Assembly: GCF_031453675.1 (NCBI RefSeq)
Contig: NZ_JAVIZX010000001.1
Span: 3,742,001 to 3,806,000 of the forward strand
Direction of reading: 5' to 3'
DNA length: 64,000 bases
Source: Paracidovorax wautersii
Lineage (GTDB): Bacteria > Pseudomonadota > Gammaproteobacteria > Burkholderiales > Burkholderiaceae_C
Part shown: in pieces, positions 39,338 to 47,331 of the stretch
How positions within the stretch are numbered: position 1 is the first letter of the stretch
How the letters are laid out: the number at the start of each line of letters is the position of its first letter
Translations under genes and position numbers: made by a program
The notes under the pieces: model-generated
What the model was told of the DNA's origin: nothing
The model's database searches: none
What the model saw: the letters and a program-made list of their open reading frames with translations, nothing else

Positions 39338-39338
39338 G
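39279..39338 (+). repeat. Dispersed AGCTATCA repeat, copy 5
   Basis: CAAACCATTTCGGCCTGCAG, CGCTTGATCTACCTGCGCAG, GCTGCTATCAAGAACATAAG: the family layout with the variant GCTGCTATCA. It immediately follows the DUF488 remnant and precedes mmsB by 45 bases. Confidence 0.8.
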
Positions 39339-39383
39339 CACCACCCTCCAAGCAACCATTTACCCACCAAAAGGAGACAACAC

Positions 39384-40280
39384 ATGAAGATCGCATTCAT
39401 CGGCCTGGGCAACATGGGCGGCCCCATGGCCATCAACCTGCACAAGGCCGGCCACGACGTCAGCGCGTTCGACCTGTCCAAGCCCGCCTGCGAGAAGGTC
39501 GCGGCCGACGGCGTGCGCATCGCGGCCGACGCGGCCAGCTGCGTCAGCGGCGCCGAGGTCGTCGTCAGCATGCTGCCCGCCAGCCCGCATGTGGAGGCGC
39601 TATTTCTGGGCAACGGCCAGCAGCCCGGCCTGCTGCCGCTGCTGGCGGCCGGCACGCTGGTCATCGACTGCTCGACCATCGCCGCAGCCACCTCGCGCAA
39701 GGTGGCCGAGGCGGCGAAGGCGCGCGGTATCGCCTTCATCGACGCGCCGGTCTCCGGCGGCACGGGCGGCGCCATTGCCGGCACGCTGACTTTCATGGTG
39801 GGCGCCGAAGCTGCCGACCTGGAACGCGCCCGCCCGTTGCTCGAAAAGATGGGCGCCAACATCTTCCACGCCGGCAGCGTGGGCGCCGGCCAGACGGCCA
39901 AGATCTGCAACAACATGCTGCTGGGCATTCTGATGGCCGGCACCAGCGAGGCCATCGCCCTGGGCGTGGCCAACGGGCTGGATCCGAAGGTTCTCAGCGA
40001 GATCATGCGCCGCAGCTCCGGCGGCAACTGGGCGCTGGAGAAGTACAACCCCTGGCCCGGCGTGATGGAAGCGGCACCGGCCAGCAAGCAGTACGCCGGC
40101 GGGTTCGGAACCGACCTGATGCTCAAGGACCTGGGCCTGGCCCAGGAGAACGCCATGGCCGTGAAGGCGTCCACGCCGCTGGGCGGGCTGGCGCGCAACC
40201 TGTACGCATCGCACAGCCTGGCCGGGCACGGGGCGCTGGATTTCTCCAGCATCCTGTTCTCGGTGCAGAAGAAGAGCTAG
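39384..40280 (+). CDS. mmsB: 3-hydroxyisobutyrate dehydrogenase
   Basis: NAD-dependent oxidation of 3-hydroxyisobutyrate to methylmalonate semialdehyde, the substrate of MmsA. 298 residues: dinucleotide motif GLGNMGGPM (about 7-15), substrate loop DAPVSGGTGGA (about 120-130) and catalytic Lys173 in AGQTAKICNNMLLG. The C-terminal block SKQYAGGFGTDLMLKDLGLA is typical. AAGGAGA lies upstream of the ATG. It follows mmsA and the acyl-CoA dehydrogenase in the same direction but behind repeat sequence. Confidence 0.95.
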   Translation: MKIAFIGLGNMGGPMAINLHKAGHDVSAFDLSKPACEKVAADGVRIAADAASCVSGAEVVVSMLPASPHVEALFLGNGQQPGLLPLLAAGTLVIDCSTIAAATSRKVAEAAKARGIAFIDAPVSGGTGGAIAGTLTFMVGAEAADLERARPLLEKMGANIFHAGSVGAGQTAKICNNMLLGILMAGTSEAIALGVANGLDPKVLSEIMRRSSGGNWALEKYNPWPGVMEAAPASKQYAGGFGTDLMLKDLGLAQENAMAVKASTPLGGLARNLYASHSLAGHGALDFSSILFSVQKKS

Positions 40281-40310
40281 GGACTGTTCACACTAGTTGT
40301 GCCAGATGCG

Positions 40311-40334
40311 TTGCGATGCCCATGGGCATCGCAA
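40311..40334. other. Perfect 24-base palindrome
   Basis: Half-site TTGCGATGCCCA followed at once by its exact complement, no spacer. It lies 31 bases after mmsB in a convergent gap. No T-run follows, and a loop-less 24-base palindrome is longer than usual operators. Confidence 0.8.
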
Positions 40335-40396
40335 CCCGAAGGGAAGGCCTCCCGAAGCCCGGTATTTGCCGTCCTGCAACGGGTCGGAACAAGGCC

Positions 40397-40415
40397 GCCC
40401 GGGAACAAGCCGGGC
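40397..40415 (-). terminator. Weak hairpin after the nucleotidyltransferase gene
   Basis: GCCCGG/CCGGGC with a 7-base loop, ten bases beyond the stop of the minus-strand gene. No T-run, so termination is only tentative. Confidence 0.35.
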
Positions 40416-40424
40416 GCAGGCTCT

Positions 40425-41360
40425 TCAAGGCAGATAGCCGTCCAGCAGTTGCTGCACGGCATCCGCCTGCAGGACGTCCCGCCGCCGCTTGAGCGGATCG
40501 CGGTCTCTCTGCGTAGCCATCCAGCGTTTGAACTGGACAAACGTGGCGGGGTCGACAGTGTTCATGCGCGCCATGCTGCCATTGGTCGCCACGACGATGG
40601 CCGAAAAGCCCGGAGAGTCGAGCAACACGCTGGCGCGGCGGGCCTGGGCGACCCAGAAGTCTTCATCGTCCTCGCTCAGCTTGATGGGATGCGGGTCATC
40701 CGCTGTACGTTCGCGGCGGATGATGTCTACTTCAAAGCCGTCGCTGTTGACGGCGGTGTATTGCTGGCTTCTGCGAATGCGGAAACTGCGATCCACCTTC
40801 TTGAGAACACCCAGCATGGAGCTGTCGACACGCGCCAGTTGGGTGGCGAACTGGATCCGCTTGCGCGTGTCCCACAGCAGGTCGATATCGCGGGTGGCCA
40901 GTGCGTCCGAGTCCAGCCGCACGCCCGCTGCCGCCTCGTACGCATACAGCGCGTGCGTGCCGACCACGCGAAAGTGGGGGCTGAGCCGGGTGTCCGACAG
41001 GCGCGCCAGAAGGCTGGTCACCAATGGATCGACCCGGCCCACGCGCAGCGCCCGGTTCAACCGCCGGTGCTGTTCCAATGCGGCCTTGAGGCCTGCCATA
41101 CGCTCCGCGCTGTCCTTCTTGCGTTGCATGAAACGCTCGTAGATGGCTTCGTTTTCGGGGCTGATCGCACCCAGACTGGTTTCGCCCCCCGAAGACGTGG
41201 TGCGGACAAGATAGCGGGTTTCCGGCGACGATGCCGGCCCTGCATGCCAGTACATGCCGCCACGCAGTTGCGCAGCCTCCTGCTGGGCCTCTTCCCAGGC
41301 CTCAAAGGTGGCGACGGCATCGATGTACTGCCGCGCGGCAGCGGCATTCAGATCCTGCAT
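40425..41360 (-). CDS. GSU2403-type nucleotidyltransferase-fold protein
   Basis: 311 residues. The centre carries a minimal nucleotidyltransferase core: FRVVGTHALYAYEAAAGVRL then TRDIDLLWDTRKR, with the paired acidic residues D-x-D and a third acid in GFEVDIIRR. An N-terminal helical region of about 110 residues precedes it. It resembles the GSU2403 family and, more distantly, AbiEii-type toxins; no partner antitoxin gene is adjacent. A 9-base inverted repeat overlaps its start codon and -10-like TATAAA. Target and nucleotide unknown. Confidence 0.75.
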   Translation of the reverse strand: MQDLNAAAARQYIDAVATFEAWEEAQQEAAQLRGGMYWHAGPASSPETRYLVRTTSSGGETSLGAISPENEAIYERFMQRKKDSAERMAGLKAALEQHRRLNRALRVGRVDPLVTSLLARLSDTRLSPHFRVVGTHALYAYEAAAGVRLDSDALATRDIDLLWDTRKRIQFATQLARVDSSMLGVLKKVDRSFRIRRSQQYTAVNSDGFEVDIIRRERTADDPHPIKLSEDDEDFWVAQARRASVLLDSPGFSAIVVATNGSMARMNTVDPATFVQFKRWMATQRDRDPLKRRRDVLQADAVQQLLDGYLP

Positions 41361-41398
41361 TTCGGTATTTTCTACACTAATTTGAATTTATACCGAAA
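41360..41398 (-). promoter_or_regulatory. Inverted repeat over the start and -10 of the nucleotidyltransferase gene
   Basis: TTTCGGTAT (41360-41368) and ATACCGAAA (41390-41398) are perfect complements 21 bases apart. The first arm touches the ATG; the second overlaps a -10-like TATAAA (41392-41387 on the minus strand). The surrounding 90 bases are AT-rich. This has the form of an operator for a dimeric repressor. The adjacent protein has no visible DNA-binding domain. Confidence 0.6.
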
Positions 41399-41448
41399 AT
41401 CCAATTGAAACAATGACTTAATTTGACCATAGATGCGCATCCGCGCCC

Positions 41449-42018
41449 TTATCGCGGATGCAGCACCATCCTGTCGCTCTTGATCTCAACGTCGAAGTGC
41501 CGCAGGAAGTTCTGGCCCAGCAGCGCGTCACCGTCCTCGTCGCCGGTGTAGCCGGTGCCCACGCGCAGGCCGGAGACCACCAGTGAGCGCACGGCCACCG
41601 AGTCGGCCGTGGTGACCCAGCCCTCGCGCGTGCCGTTGGCCGTGCGGAACGTGGTGCGCTCGCCGCCCGACAGGCCGGCCTTGCGGGCCAGCGCGTCGGT
41701 CACGCTGACCAGGCTGGCGCCCGTGTCCACCAGGAAGTTCACCGGCTGGCCGTTGATGCTGCCGGACACGCGGAAGTGCCCGTCGCGGTGGCGCGGAATG
41801 ACCAGCGCGCCATCGGCCTGCACCTGGCTGGCGGCAGGCCGCTGCCAGTGCTGCATGGCCAGGTAGAGCGCGCCCATCACCACCAGCCAGAAGGCCAGGA
41901 TGCCCAGCGTGCCTGTGCGAGCGAAAGCGCGGGTGCGACTCGCACCGGCCTCTTGCGCGTCTTCCACCTCGGCGGCGCGTGGGGGCGGCTTGCGCCAGCG
42001 ATCGGGAAGATTGCTCAT
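41449..42018 (-). CDS. Retropepsin-like aspartic protease family protein
   Basis: 189-residue membrane-anchored protein (TIGR02281-type clan AA protease). A cytoplasmic tail of about 45 residues and one helix (LGILAFWLVVMGALYLAM) precede a periplasmic domain with the catalytic motif NFLVDTGASLVSV and the later block GDALLGQNFLRHFDVEI. Such domains act as dimers with one Asp each. Start ATG 42018. Substrate unknown; it is divergent from the TonB receptor gene. Confidence 0.87.
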   Translation of the reverse strand: MSNLPDRWRKPPPRAAEVEDAQEAGASRTRAFARTGTLGILAFWLVVMGALYLAMQHWQRPAASQVQADGALVIPRHRDGHFRVSGSINGQPVNFLVDTGASLVSVTDALARKAGLSGGERTTFRTANGTREGWVTTADSVAVRSLVVSGLRVGTGYTGDEDGDALLGQNFLRHFDVEIKSDRMVLHPR

Positions 42019-42173
42019 AGGGTGCGGATGGATGAATGAGAGGGCGGGCGGGGCCGCGGGCCTCAGGAGTATGGCAAAGGTGGCACGCCGCTCTGCGTAG
42101 GAGGCCGGCGTTCCCTGCCCGCGGGTGATCGGCTGACAGCGCGGCCCATGCGGTTGCGATACTCTGCGCCCCC

Positions 42174-44450
42174 ATGCTCCAGACCACCACCAGCGCCCCG
42201 GCGGCGCCTGCCGCCTGCGTGCGGCCCCAGCCCCCCGCGCCGCGCGCCCACCGCAATCCCCTCCGCCCCCCGTTCCGTGCCGCGCTGGTCTACGGCTGCG
42301 CCCTGGCGGCGGCCGGTGCCACCGCTTTTCCCGCCGCCGCACAAAGCGACGACGCCGCCACGGTGACGACCACAGCCGCCGCATCCAGCGGCGGCGCCCT
42401 GCCCGCCGTGCAGGTGCAGGGCAGCGCCGAAGCGCAGCGCCGCTTCGACGCCGCCGCCAGCCACACCAGCGTGGCGGTGGATGGCTTCACCGCGCCCACG
42501 CCGCTCGTCAATCTGTCGGAACTGCTGGCGGGCCAGGCCGGCGTGGTGGCGCTGGACCGGGGCAACTACGCGCAGGATCTGCAGATCGCCGTGCGCGGCT
42601 TCGGAGCGCGTTCCACCTTCGGCGTGCGCGGCGTGCGCATCCTGGTGGACGGCATCCCCGCCACCATGCCCGACGGCCAGGGCCAGGCCGCCACCGCACA
42701 GCTGCAGTCCGCCGCGCAGGTGGACGTGCTGCGCGGCCCGCTGGCGCAGCTCTACGGCAACGCCGCCGGCGGCGTGTTGCAGGTGACGACGCGCGAGCCG
42801 CGCGAAGGCACGGGCGGGCTGAGCGGCGCCCAGGTGGGCGTGGCCGCGGGCTCGTCCGGCCAGCGGCTGCTGGATGCCTCGCTCGACTTCGGGGACCGCA
42901 CGCTGGGCGGGCTGATCGATGTGTCGCAGTTCGAGACCGACGGCTGGCGCGACCACAGTGCTGCGCGGCGGGTGCACCTCAACGGCAAGCTGGTGGCCCG
43001 CCCCAGCGCGGACACGAAGATTACCGCGCTGGTGAACCTGTACGACCAGCCCAAGGCGCAGGACCCACTGGGCCTGAATCGTGCCCAGTTCAACGCCAAC
43101 CCGCGCCAGGCCGCCAGCGTGGCCGATACCTTCGACACGCGCAAGTCCGTGGCGCAGAACCAAGTGGGCGTCGTGCTGGAGCACCAGTTCAACCCGGCCG
43201 ACAGCGTGCGAGTGCGCGCCTATGGCGGCACGCGTGACCTGCGCCAGTACCTGTCTTTCAGCGGCGCCGCGGTCAACAGCGCCGGCGGCGTGGTCGACCT
43301 GGACCGCGACTACTACGGCCTGGGCCTGGCCTGGACGCACGCCACGCGCATGCCCTCGGGCCTGCCGCTGACCTGGACGGTGGGCCTCGACGCCGACCGC
43401 TTGGCCGAGCGGCGCCAGGGCCTGGTCAACAACAACGGCACGGCGGGCGACCTGCGCCGCAACGAGCGCGACCAGGCCGGCAACACCGACCTGTTCGCCC
43501 AGGTGGACGCCTGGATCGCCCCCACCCTGCGCGCCGTGGCCGGCCTGCGCGCCAGCCGCGTGCGCGCCGAGGTGGACGACCGCTACATCACCGCCGCCAA
43601 CCCCGACGACAGCGGCAGTCGCAGCTGGCGCCAGACCAGTCCGGCACTGGGCCTCGTCTGGGCCGCGACCGAGCAATTGAACCTGTACGCCAACGTGGGC
43701 CGCGGATTCGAAACGCCCACGCTGGCCGAGATGGCCTACAGCGCCGGCAACACCGGCCCCAACTACGCGCTGGGCGCCTCGCGCAGCTGGCAGTGGGAGC
43801 TGGGCGCCAAGTGGCAAGGCACGTGGCAGGGTGTGCCGCAGCGGCTGGACATGGCGTGGTTCGACGCACGCAGCCGCGGCGAGATCGTGCCCGCGGCCAC
43901 CGTCAACGGACGCACCGTGTTTCAGAACGCCGACAACGTGAGCCGCTGCGGCTTGGAGCTGGCCTGGAGCGCGCAGGCCGGGGCCTGGACGCCGCGCGCC
44001 GCCTACACCTATCTGGACGCCTTCTTCGGCAGCGCCTACACCGGTGCCGGCGGCGCACAGGTGCCCGCCGGCAACCGCCTGCCGGGCACGGCCCGCCATG
44101 TGGCGCAGCTGGCGCTGGATTACGCCCCCACGGCGGCGTGGCAGCTGGGCGCCAGCGTGGACCTGTCGGGCAAGGTGTTTGCCGACGACCGCAACACCGA
44201 GTCCGCCCCTGGCTTTGCCGTGGTGGGCTTGCGCGCGGGCTACACGCTGCGCGGCCCTGCGAGCGGCGGGCAGACAGGCGGCGGCAAGGAAGCGGGGAGC
44301 GCCCCGCGCTGGCAGCTGTGGGCGCGGCTCGACAACCTCTTCGACCGGCGCTATGCGGGCTCGCTCATTGTGAACGACGGCAACCAGCGGTTCTTTGAGC
44401 CGGCGGCGGGGCGGCGCATCATGGTCGGCCTGCGGGCACAGTTCCTGTAG
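42174..44450 (+). CDS. TonB-dependent outer-membrane receptor
   Basis: 758 residues: long N-terminal region with signal peptide (about 36-57, cleavage after AAAQ), plug domain (LSELLAGQAGVVALDRG, IAVRGFGARSTFGVRGVRILVDG, VDVLRGPLAQLYGNAAGGVLQV) and a 22-strand-type barrel with regular aromatic-alternating strands, ending RRIMVGLRAQFL. This is an active transporter for iron-siderophores, cobalamin or other large ligands; the ligand cannot be read. No TonB-box or signalling extension is clear, and there is no ECF sigma gene nearby. Confidence 0.92.
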   Translation: MLQTTTSAPAAPAACVRPQPPAPRAHRNPLRPPFRAALVYGCALAAAGATAFPAAAQSDDAATVTTTAAASSGGALPAVQVQGSAEAQRRFDAAASHTSVAVDGFTAPTPLVNLSELLAGQAGVVALDRGNYAQDLQIAVRGFGARSTFGVRGVRILVDGIPATMPDGQGQAATAQLQSAAQVDVLRGPLAQLYGNAAGGVLQVTTREPREGTGGLSGAQVGVAAGSSGQRLLDASLDFGDRTLGGLIDVSQFETDGWRDHSAARRVHLNGKLVARPSADTKITALVNLYDQPKAQDPLGLNRAQFNANPRQAASVADTFDTRKSVAQNQVGVVLEHQFNPADSVRVRAYGGTRDLRQYLSFSGAAVNSAGGVVDLDRDYYGLGLAWTHATRMPSGLPLTWTVGLDADRLAERRQGLVNNNGTAGDLRRNERDQAGNTDLFAQVDAWIAPTLRAVAGLRASRVRAEVDDRYITAANPDDSGSRSWRQTSPALGLVWAATEQLNLYANVGRGFETPTLAEMAYSAGNTGPNYALGASRSWQWELGAKWQGTWQGVPQRLDMAWFDARSRGEIVPAATVNGRTVFQNADNVSRCGLELAWSAQAGAWTPRAAYTYLDAFFGSAYTGAGGAQVPAGNRLPGTARHVAQLALDYAPTAAWQLGASVDLSGKVFADDRNTESAPGFAVVGLRAGYTLRGPASGGQTGGGKEAGSAPRWQLWARLDNLFDRRYAGSLIVNDGNQRFFEPAAGRRIMVGLRAQFL

Positions 44451-44466
44451 CCGCCGCAGACTTCGA

Positions 44467-44526
44467 GCAAAAATGGCCTCCAGCGCTTATGCATCAAGCG
44501 CAAGCAGCTACTCAAACCATAGCAAA
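44467..44526 (+). repeat. Dispersed AGCTATCA repeat, copy 6
   Basis: GCAAAAATGGCCTCCAGCGC, TTATGCATCAAGCGCAAGCA, GCTACTCAAACCATAGCAAA. It lies between the convergent TonB receptor and lysR genes; its right end encodes the last four residues and the stop codon of LysR. Confidence 0.85.
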
Positions 44527-45435
44527 TGATGCGCCGGGTGCCTGCCCGGGCGCGGCCTCGCCCCAGGCCTGGGCCAGAAAGTCCAGCATGCTGCGCAGCG
44601 TGGCCGGCAGCCGCTCGCGCGAGGCGTAGAGGCCGTAGATGCCCATGGCGGTGGGCTGCCGTCCCGGCAGCAGCGCCACCAGCTGGCCGGACGCGATGTA
44701 GGGCGCGGCCGAGTACACCGGCTGCAGGCTGATGCCGGCGCCCGCCAGCGTGGCGTGCAGCAGCACCACGGACTCGTTGGCGCTCAGGTTGCCGCCCACC
44801 GGCACCTCGTCCGCGCCCTGCGCATCGTCAAAGCGCCACAGGCTGCGGCCGAAGTACGAATACGTGAGGCAGTTGTGCACGGCCAGGTCGTGCACGCCCT
44901 GCGGCGTGCCGCGCGCGGCCAGGTAGGCGGGCGCGGCGCACACCACCGAGTCGCACCGGCCCAGCGGCCGGGCAATGAGGCCCGGGTCCAGCGCGTTGGT
45001 GATGCGGATAGCCAGGTCGATGCGCTCCTCCACCAGGTTCACCGTGCGGTTGCTGATCTGCAGATCGACCGCCGTGTGGGGGTAGCGGCGCAGGTACTGC
45101 GCCACCAGGGGCGCCAGGCGGGCCTCGGCCAGCGACTGCGAGCAGGCGATGCGCAGCATGCCCCGCGGCTCGTCGGCCTGGGTGTCCGCCGCGGCGGGCA
45201 TCTGCCCGGCCAGCGCCAGCAGCTCGCGGCAACGCGCCAGCGTGGCCTCGCCCGCGGCGGTCAGCCCCAGGCGCCGCGTGGTCCGGTGCAGCAGGCGGGC
45301 ACCCGCCCAGTCCTCCATCTCGGCCAGGTAGCGGGTGACCATGGCGCGCGACATGTCCAGCGCCTCGGCCGCGCCGGCCAGACTGCCCTTGTCCACGATG
45401 GTGGCGAAGACCTGCGCGGCGGTGATGCGGTCCAT
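44512..45435 (-). CDS. LysR family transcriptional regulator
   Basis: 307 residues: helix-turn-helix start MDRITAAQVFATIVDKGSLA then GAAEALDMSRAMVTRYL, and a substrate-binding domain (RIACSQSLAEARLAPLVAQYL; DLAIRITNALDPGLIARPLG). It is divergent from the MBL-fold/DsbA pair and likely controls it. Its final residues FAMV and stop codon come from a dispersed repeat, so the natural C-terminus was probably different. Confidence 0.92.
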   Translation of the reverse strand: MDRITAAQVFATIVDKGSLAGAAEALDMSRAMVTRYLAEMEDWAGARLLHRTTRRLGLTAAGEATLARCRELLALAGQMPAAADTQADEPRGMLRIACSQSLAEARLAPLVAQYLRRYPHTAVDLQISNRTVNLVEERIDLAIRITNALDPGLIARPLGRCDSVVCAAPAYLAARGTPQGVHDLAVHNCLTYSYFGRSLWRFDDAQGADEVPVGGNLSANESVVLLHATLAGAGISLQPVYSAAPYIASGQLVALLPGRQPTAMGIYGLYASRERLPATLRSMLDFLAQAWGEAAPGQAPGASFAMV

Positions 45436-45442
45436 GATTTGT

Positions 45443-45499
45443 TCGATCCATGCAATTCAACAGGCCGAATTCTGGGGTTTTTTGATCGATCCGTGCAAT
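45443..45499. promoter_or_regulatory. Paired direct repeats, candidate LysR sites
   Basis: TCGATCCATGCAAT (45443-45456) and TCGATCCGTGCAAT (45486-45499) differ at one base and are 43 bases apart, close to four helical turns. They lie in the 110-base divergent region between lysR and the MBL-fold gene. Confidence 0.6.
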
Positions 45500-45545
45500 C
45501 TACAGTCGCTCCATCGTTCGAAAACCCCTGGAAAGGTCTGCTGCC

Positions 45546-46445
45546 ATGTTCCGTCGCACCCTGCTGCTGTCCGCCCTCGCCGCCTCGGCGGCCCTGCCTG
45601 CCGCACCCGCCTTCGCCGCGGCCCCGCCGCTGCGCCTAGAGGTCTTCAACCCCGGCGCGGCCTCGCTGTTCCCGGTCACCTCGGTGCTGGTCACCGGAAA
45701 GCGCGACGCCGTGCTGATCGACGCGCAGTTCCAGCGCAACGACGCCGAGGCGCTGGTGCAGAAGATCCGCGCCAGCGGCAAGCGCCTGACCACCATTTAC
45801 ATCAGCCACAGCGATCCGGACTTCTACTTCGGGCTGGACGTGGTGCATGCGGCCTTCCCGCAGGCCCGCATCGTCGCCACGCCGTCCACGCTGGCGGCCA
45901 TCCGCGCCTCGCGCGACGGCAAGATTGCGCACTGGGGCCCCATCCTCAAGGCGAACGCGCCGCAGGCGCTGGTCGAGCCCCAGCCCCTGAAGGGTGACCA
46001 CCTGCTGTTGGAGGGCCAGAAGCTCCAGGTGGTGGGACTGGACGGCCCGACGCCCGCGCGCACCGTGCTGTGGATCCCTTCGATCCGCGCCGTGGTGGGT
46101 GGCGTGCCGGTGTCGGCCAACATCCACCTGTGGGTGGCCGACACGCAGACGCCGGCCCAGCGCATGTACTGGCAGCAGACGCTGGACGGCATCGATGCGC
46201 TGCAGCCCCGCACGGTGGTGCCCGGCCACTACCTGCCCAACGCCGACGGCAGCCTGCCGCACACGCCGGCCTCCGTGCAGTTCACGCGGGACTACCTGCG
46301 CGCCTTCGACGCCGAGGCCGCCCAGGCCGCGGACTCGCGCGCGCTGGTCGCTGCCATGCAGCGCCGCTACCCGCAGTTGGGCGAATCGGCCTCGCTCGAC
46401 CTGAGCGCCAAGGTCATCAAGGGAGAAATGCAATGGCCGAAGTGA
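45546..46445 (+). CDS. MBL-fold metallo-hydrolase with altered metal motif, secreted
   Basis: 299 residues with signal peptide (LLLSALAASAALPAAPAFAA). The first metal motif reads HSDPDFYFG (from His88) instead of HxHxDH: second and third His are replaced. Later motifs are also changed (a His in VVPGHYLP, about 220, is kept; the second is near SANIHLW). So a mono-metal or non-hydrolytic variant is possible. The next gene starts inside its last codons (13-base overlap), implying coupled translation. Confidence 0.83.
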   Translation: MFRRTLLLSALAASAALPAAPAFAAAPPLRLEVFNPGAASLFPVTSVLVTGKRDAVLIDAQFQRNDAEALVQKIRASGKRLTTIYISHSDPDFYFGLDVVHAAFPQARIVATPSTLAAIRASRDGKIAHWGPILKANAPQALVEPQPLKGDHLLLEGQKLQVVGLDGPTPARTVLWIPSIRAVVGGVPVSANIHLWVADTQTPAQRMYWQQTLDGIDALQPRTVVPGHYLPNADGSLPHTPASVQFTRDYLRAFDAEAAQAADSRALVAAMQRRYPQLGESASLDLSAKVIKGEMQWPK

Positions 46446-47188
46446 TCGCCCTGCCCCACGGCGCCACGTTGCACTACATCCACGACCCGCTGTGCGGATG
46501 GTGCTACGCCGCCGCGCCGCTGGTGGAAGCCGCGCGCCACGTGCCCGGCCTGGCGGTGCGCTGGCATGCCGGCGGCATGATGGCCGGCCCCGGGCGGCGC
46601 GGCATCACGCCGCAGTGGCGCGACTACGTGATGCCGCACGACCGCCGCATCGCGGCGCTCACGGGCCAGCCCTTCGGCACCGCCTACTTCGACGGCCTGC
46701 TGCGCGACACCACGGCGGTCATGGACTCCGAGCCGCCCATCACCGCCATGCTGGCCGCCGAAGCCCTGCACCCCGGCAGCGGCGGGCTGGACATGCTGCA
46801 CCGGCTGCAGACGGCGCACTACGCGCAGGGCCGCCGCATCGCCGACAGCGACGTGCTGCATGCCCTGGCGGCCGAGGCCGGCTGGGATGCGGCAGCGTTC
46901 GCCCTGGCCCTGGCCCAGGCGCAGGGCGAGCCCACGCAGCAGCACATCGCACGCAGCCGCCAATGGCTGCGCACGGTGGGCGGCCAGGGCTTTCCCACGC
47001 TGGTGCTGGAAGCGGCCGACGGCACGCTGGAGGTGCAGGACCTCTCGCCTTGGCTCGGTCAGCCTGCGCGGTGGCAGCACCACCTGGCGCAGTGGGTCGC
47101 CGAGCAGCGCCGGGAGGCAGCCGCATCCGCACCGGGAGCGACGCCCGCCCTGGTGTGCACGCCTGGCGAAGGCTGCGGGCCCGCGTAG
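46433..47188 (+). CDS. DsbA-family thiol oxidoreductase (FrnE-like)
   Basis: 251 residues of the thioredoxin/DsbA-helical fold. Redox motif Cys21-Gly-Trp-Cys24 (DPLCGWCYAAAPLVE), a long helical insertion, and the cis-Pro region GGQGFPTLVLE. There is no signal peptide, so it is cytoplasmic, like FrnE/GST-kappa types. A second cysteine pair is near the C-terminus (LVCTPGEGCGPA). It overlaps the MBL-fold gene by 13 bases and is probably controlled by the divergent LysR. Confidence 0.87.
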   Translation: MAEVIALPHGATLHYIHDPLCGWCYAAAPLVEAARHVPGLAVRWHAGGMMAGPGRRGITPQWRDYVMPHDRRIAALTGQPFGTAYFDGLLRDTTAVMDSEPPITAMLAAEALHPGSGGLDMLHRLQTAHYAQGRRIADSDVLHALAAEAGWDAAAFALALAQAQGEPTQQHIARSRQWLRTVGGQGFPTLVLEAADGTLEVQDLSPWLGQPARWQHHLAQWVAEQRREAAASAPGATPALVCTPGEGCGPA

Positions 47189-47207
47189 CCGCAGCTGCGG
47201 GCCGACG

Positions 47208-47243
47208 CAAAAAAGCCCGCTGCGCACGGTGGCGGCAGCGGGC
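47208..47243 (-). terminator. Intrinsic terminator of the uronate operon (minus strand)
   Basis: GCCCGCTGC (47215-47223) pairs with GCAGCGGGC (47235-47243); on the minus strand the stem is followed by TTTTTT. It ends the long operon whose last gene is the TctC receptor, and may serve the dsbA gene in the other direction less well. Confidence 0.85.
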
Positions 47244-47331
47244 AATTCACCTCCGGACAAAACGGGGTGCCGGCGGTAGGCGCCCAGGGCCGATGGCCCC
47301 TGCGCCTGTGCCGGCCGGGGCCGGGGCCGGG

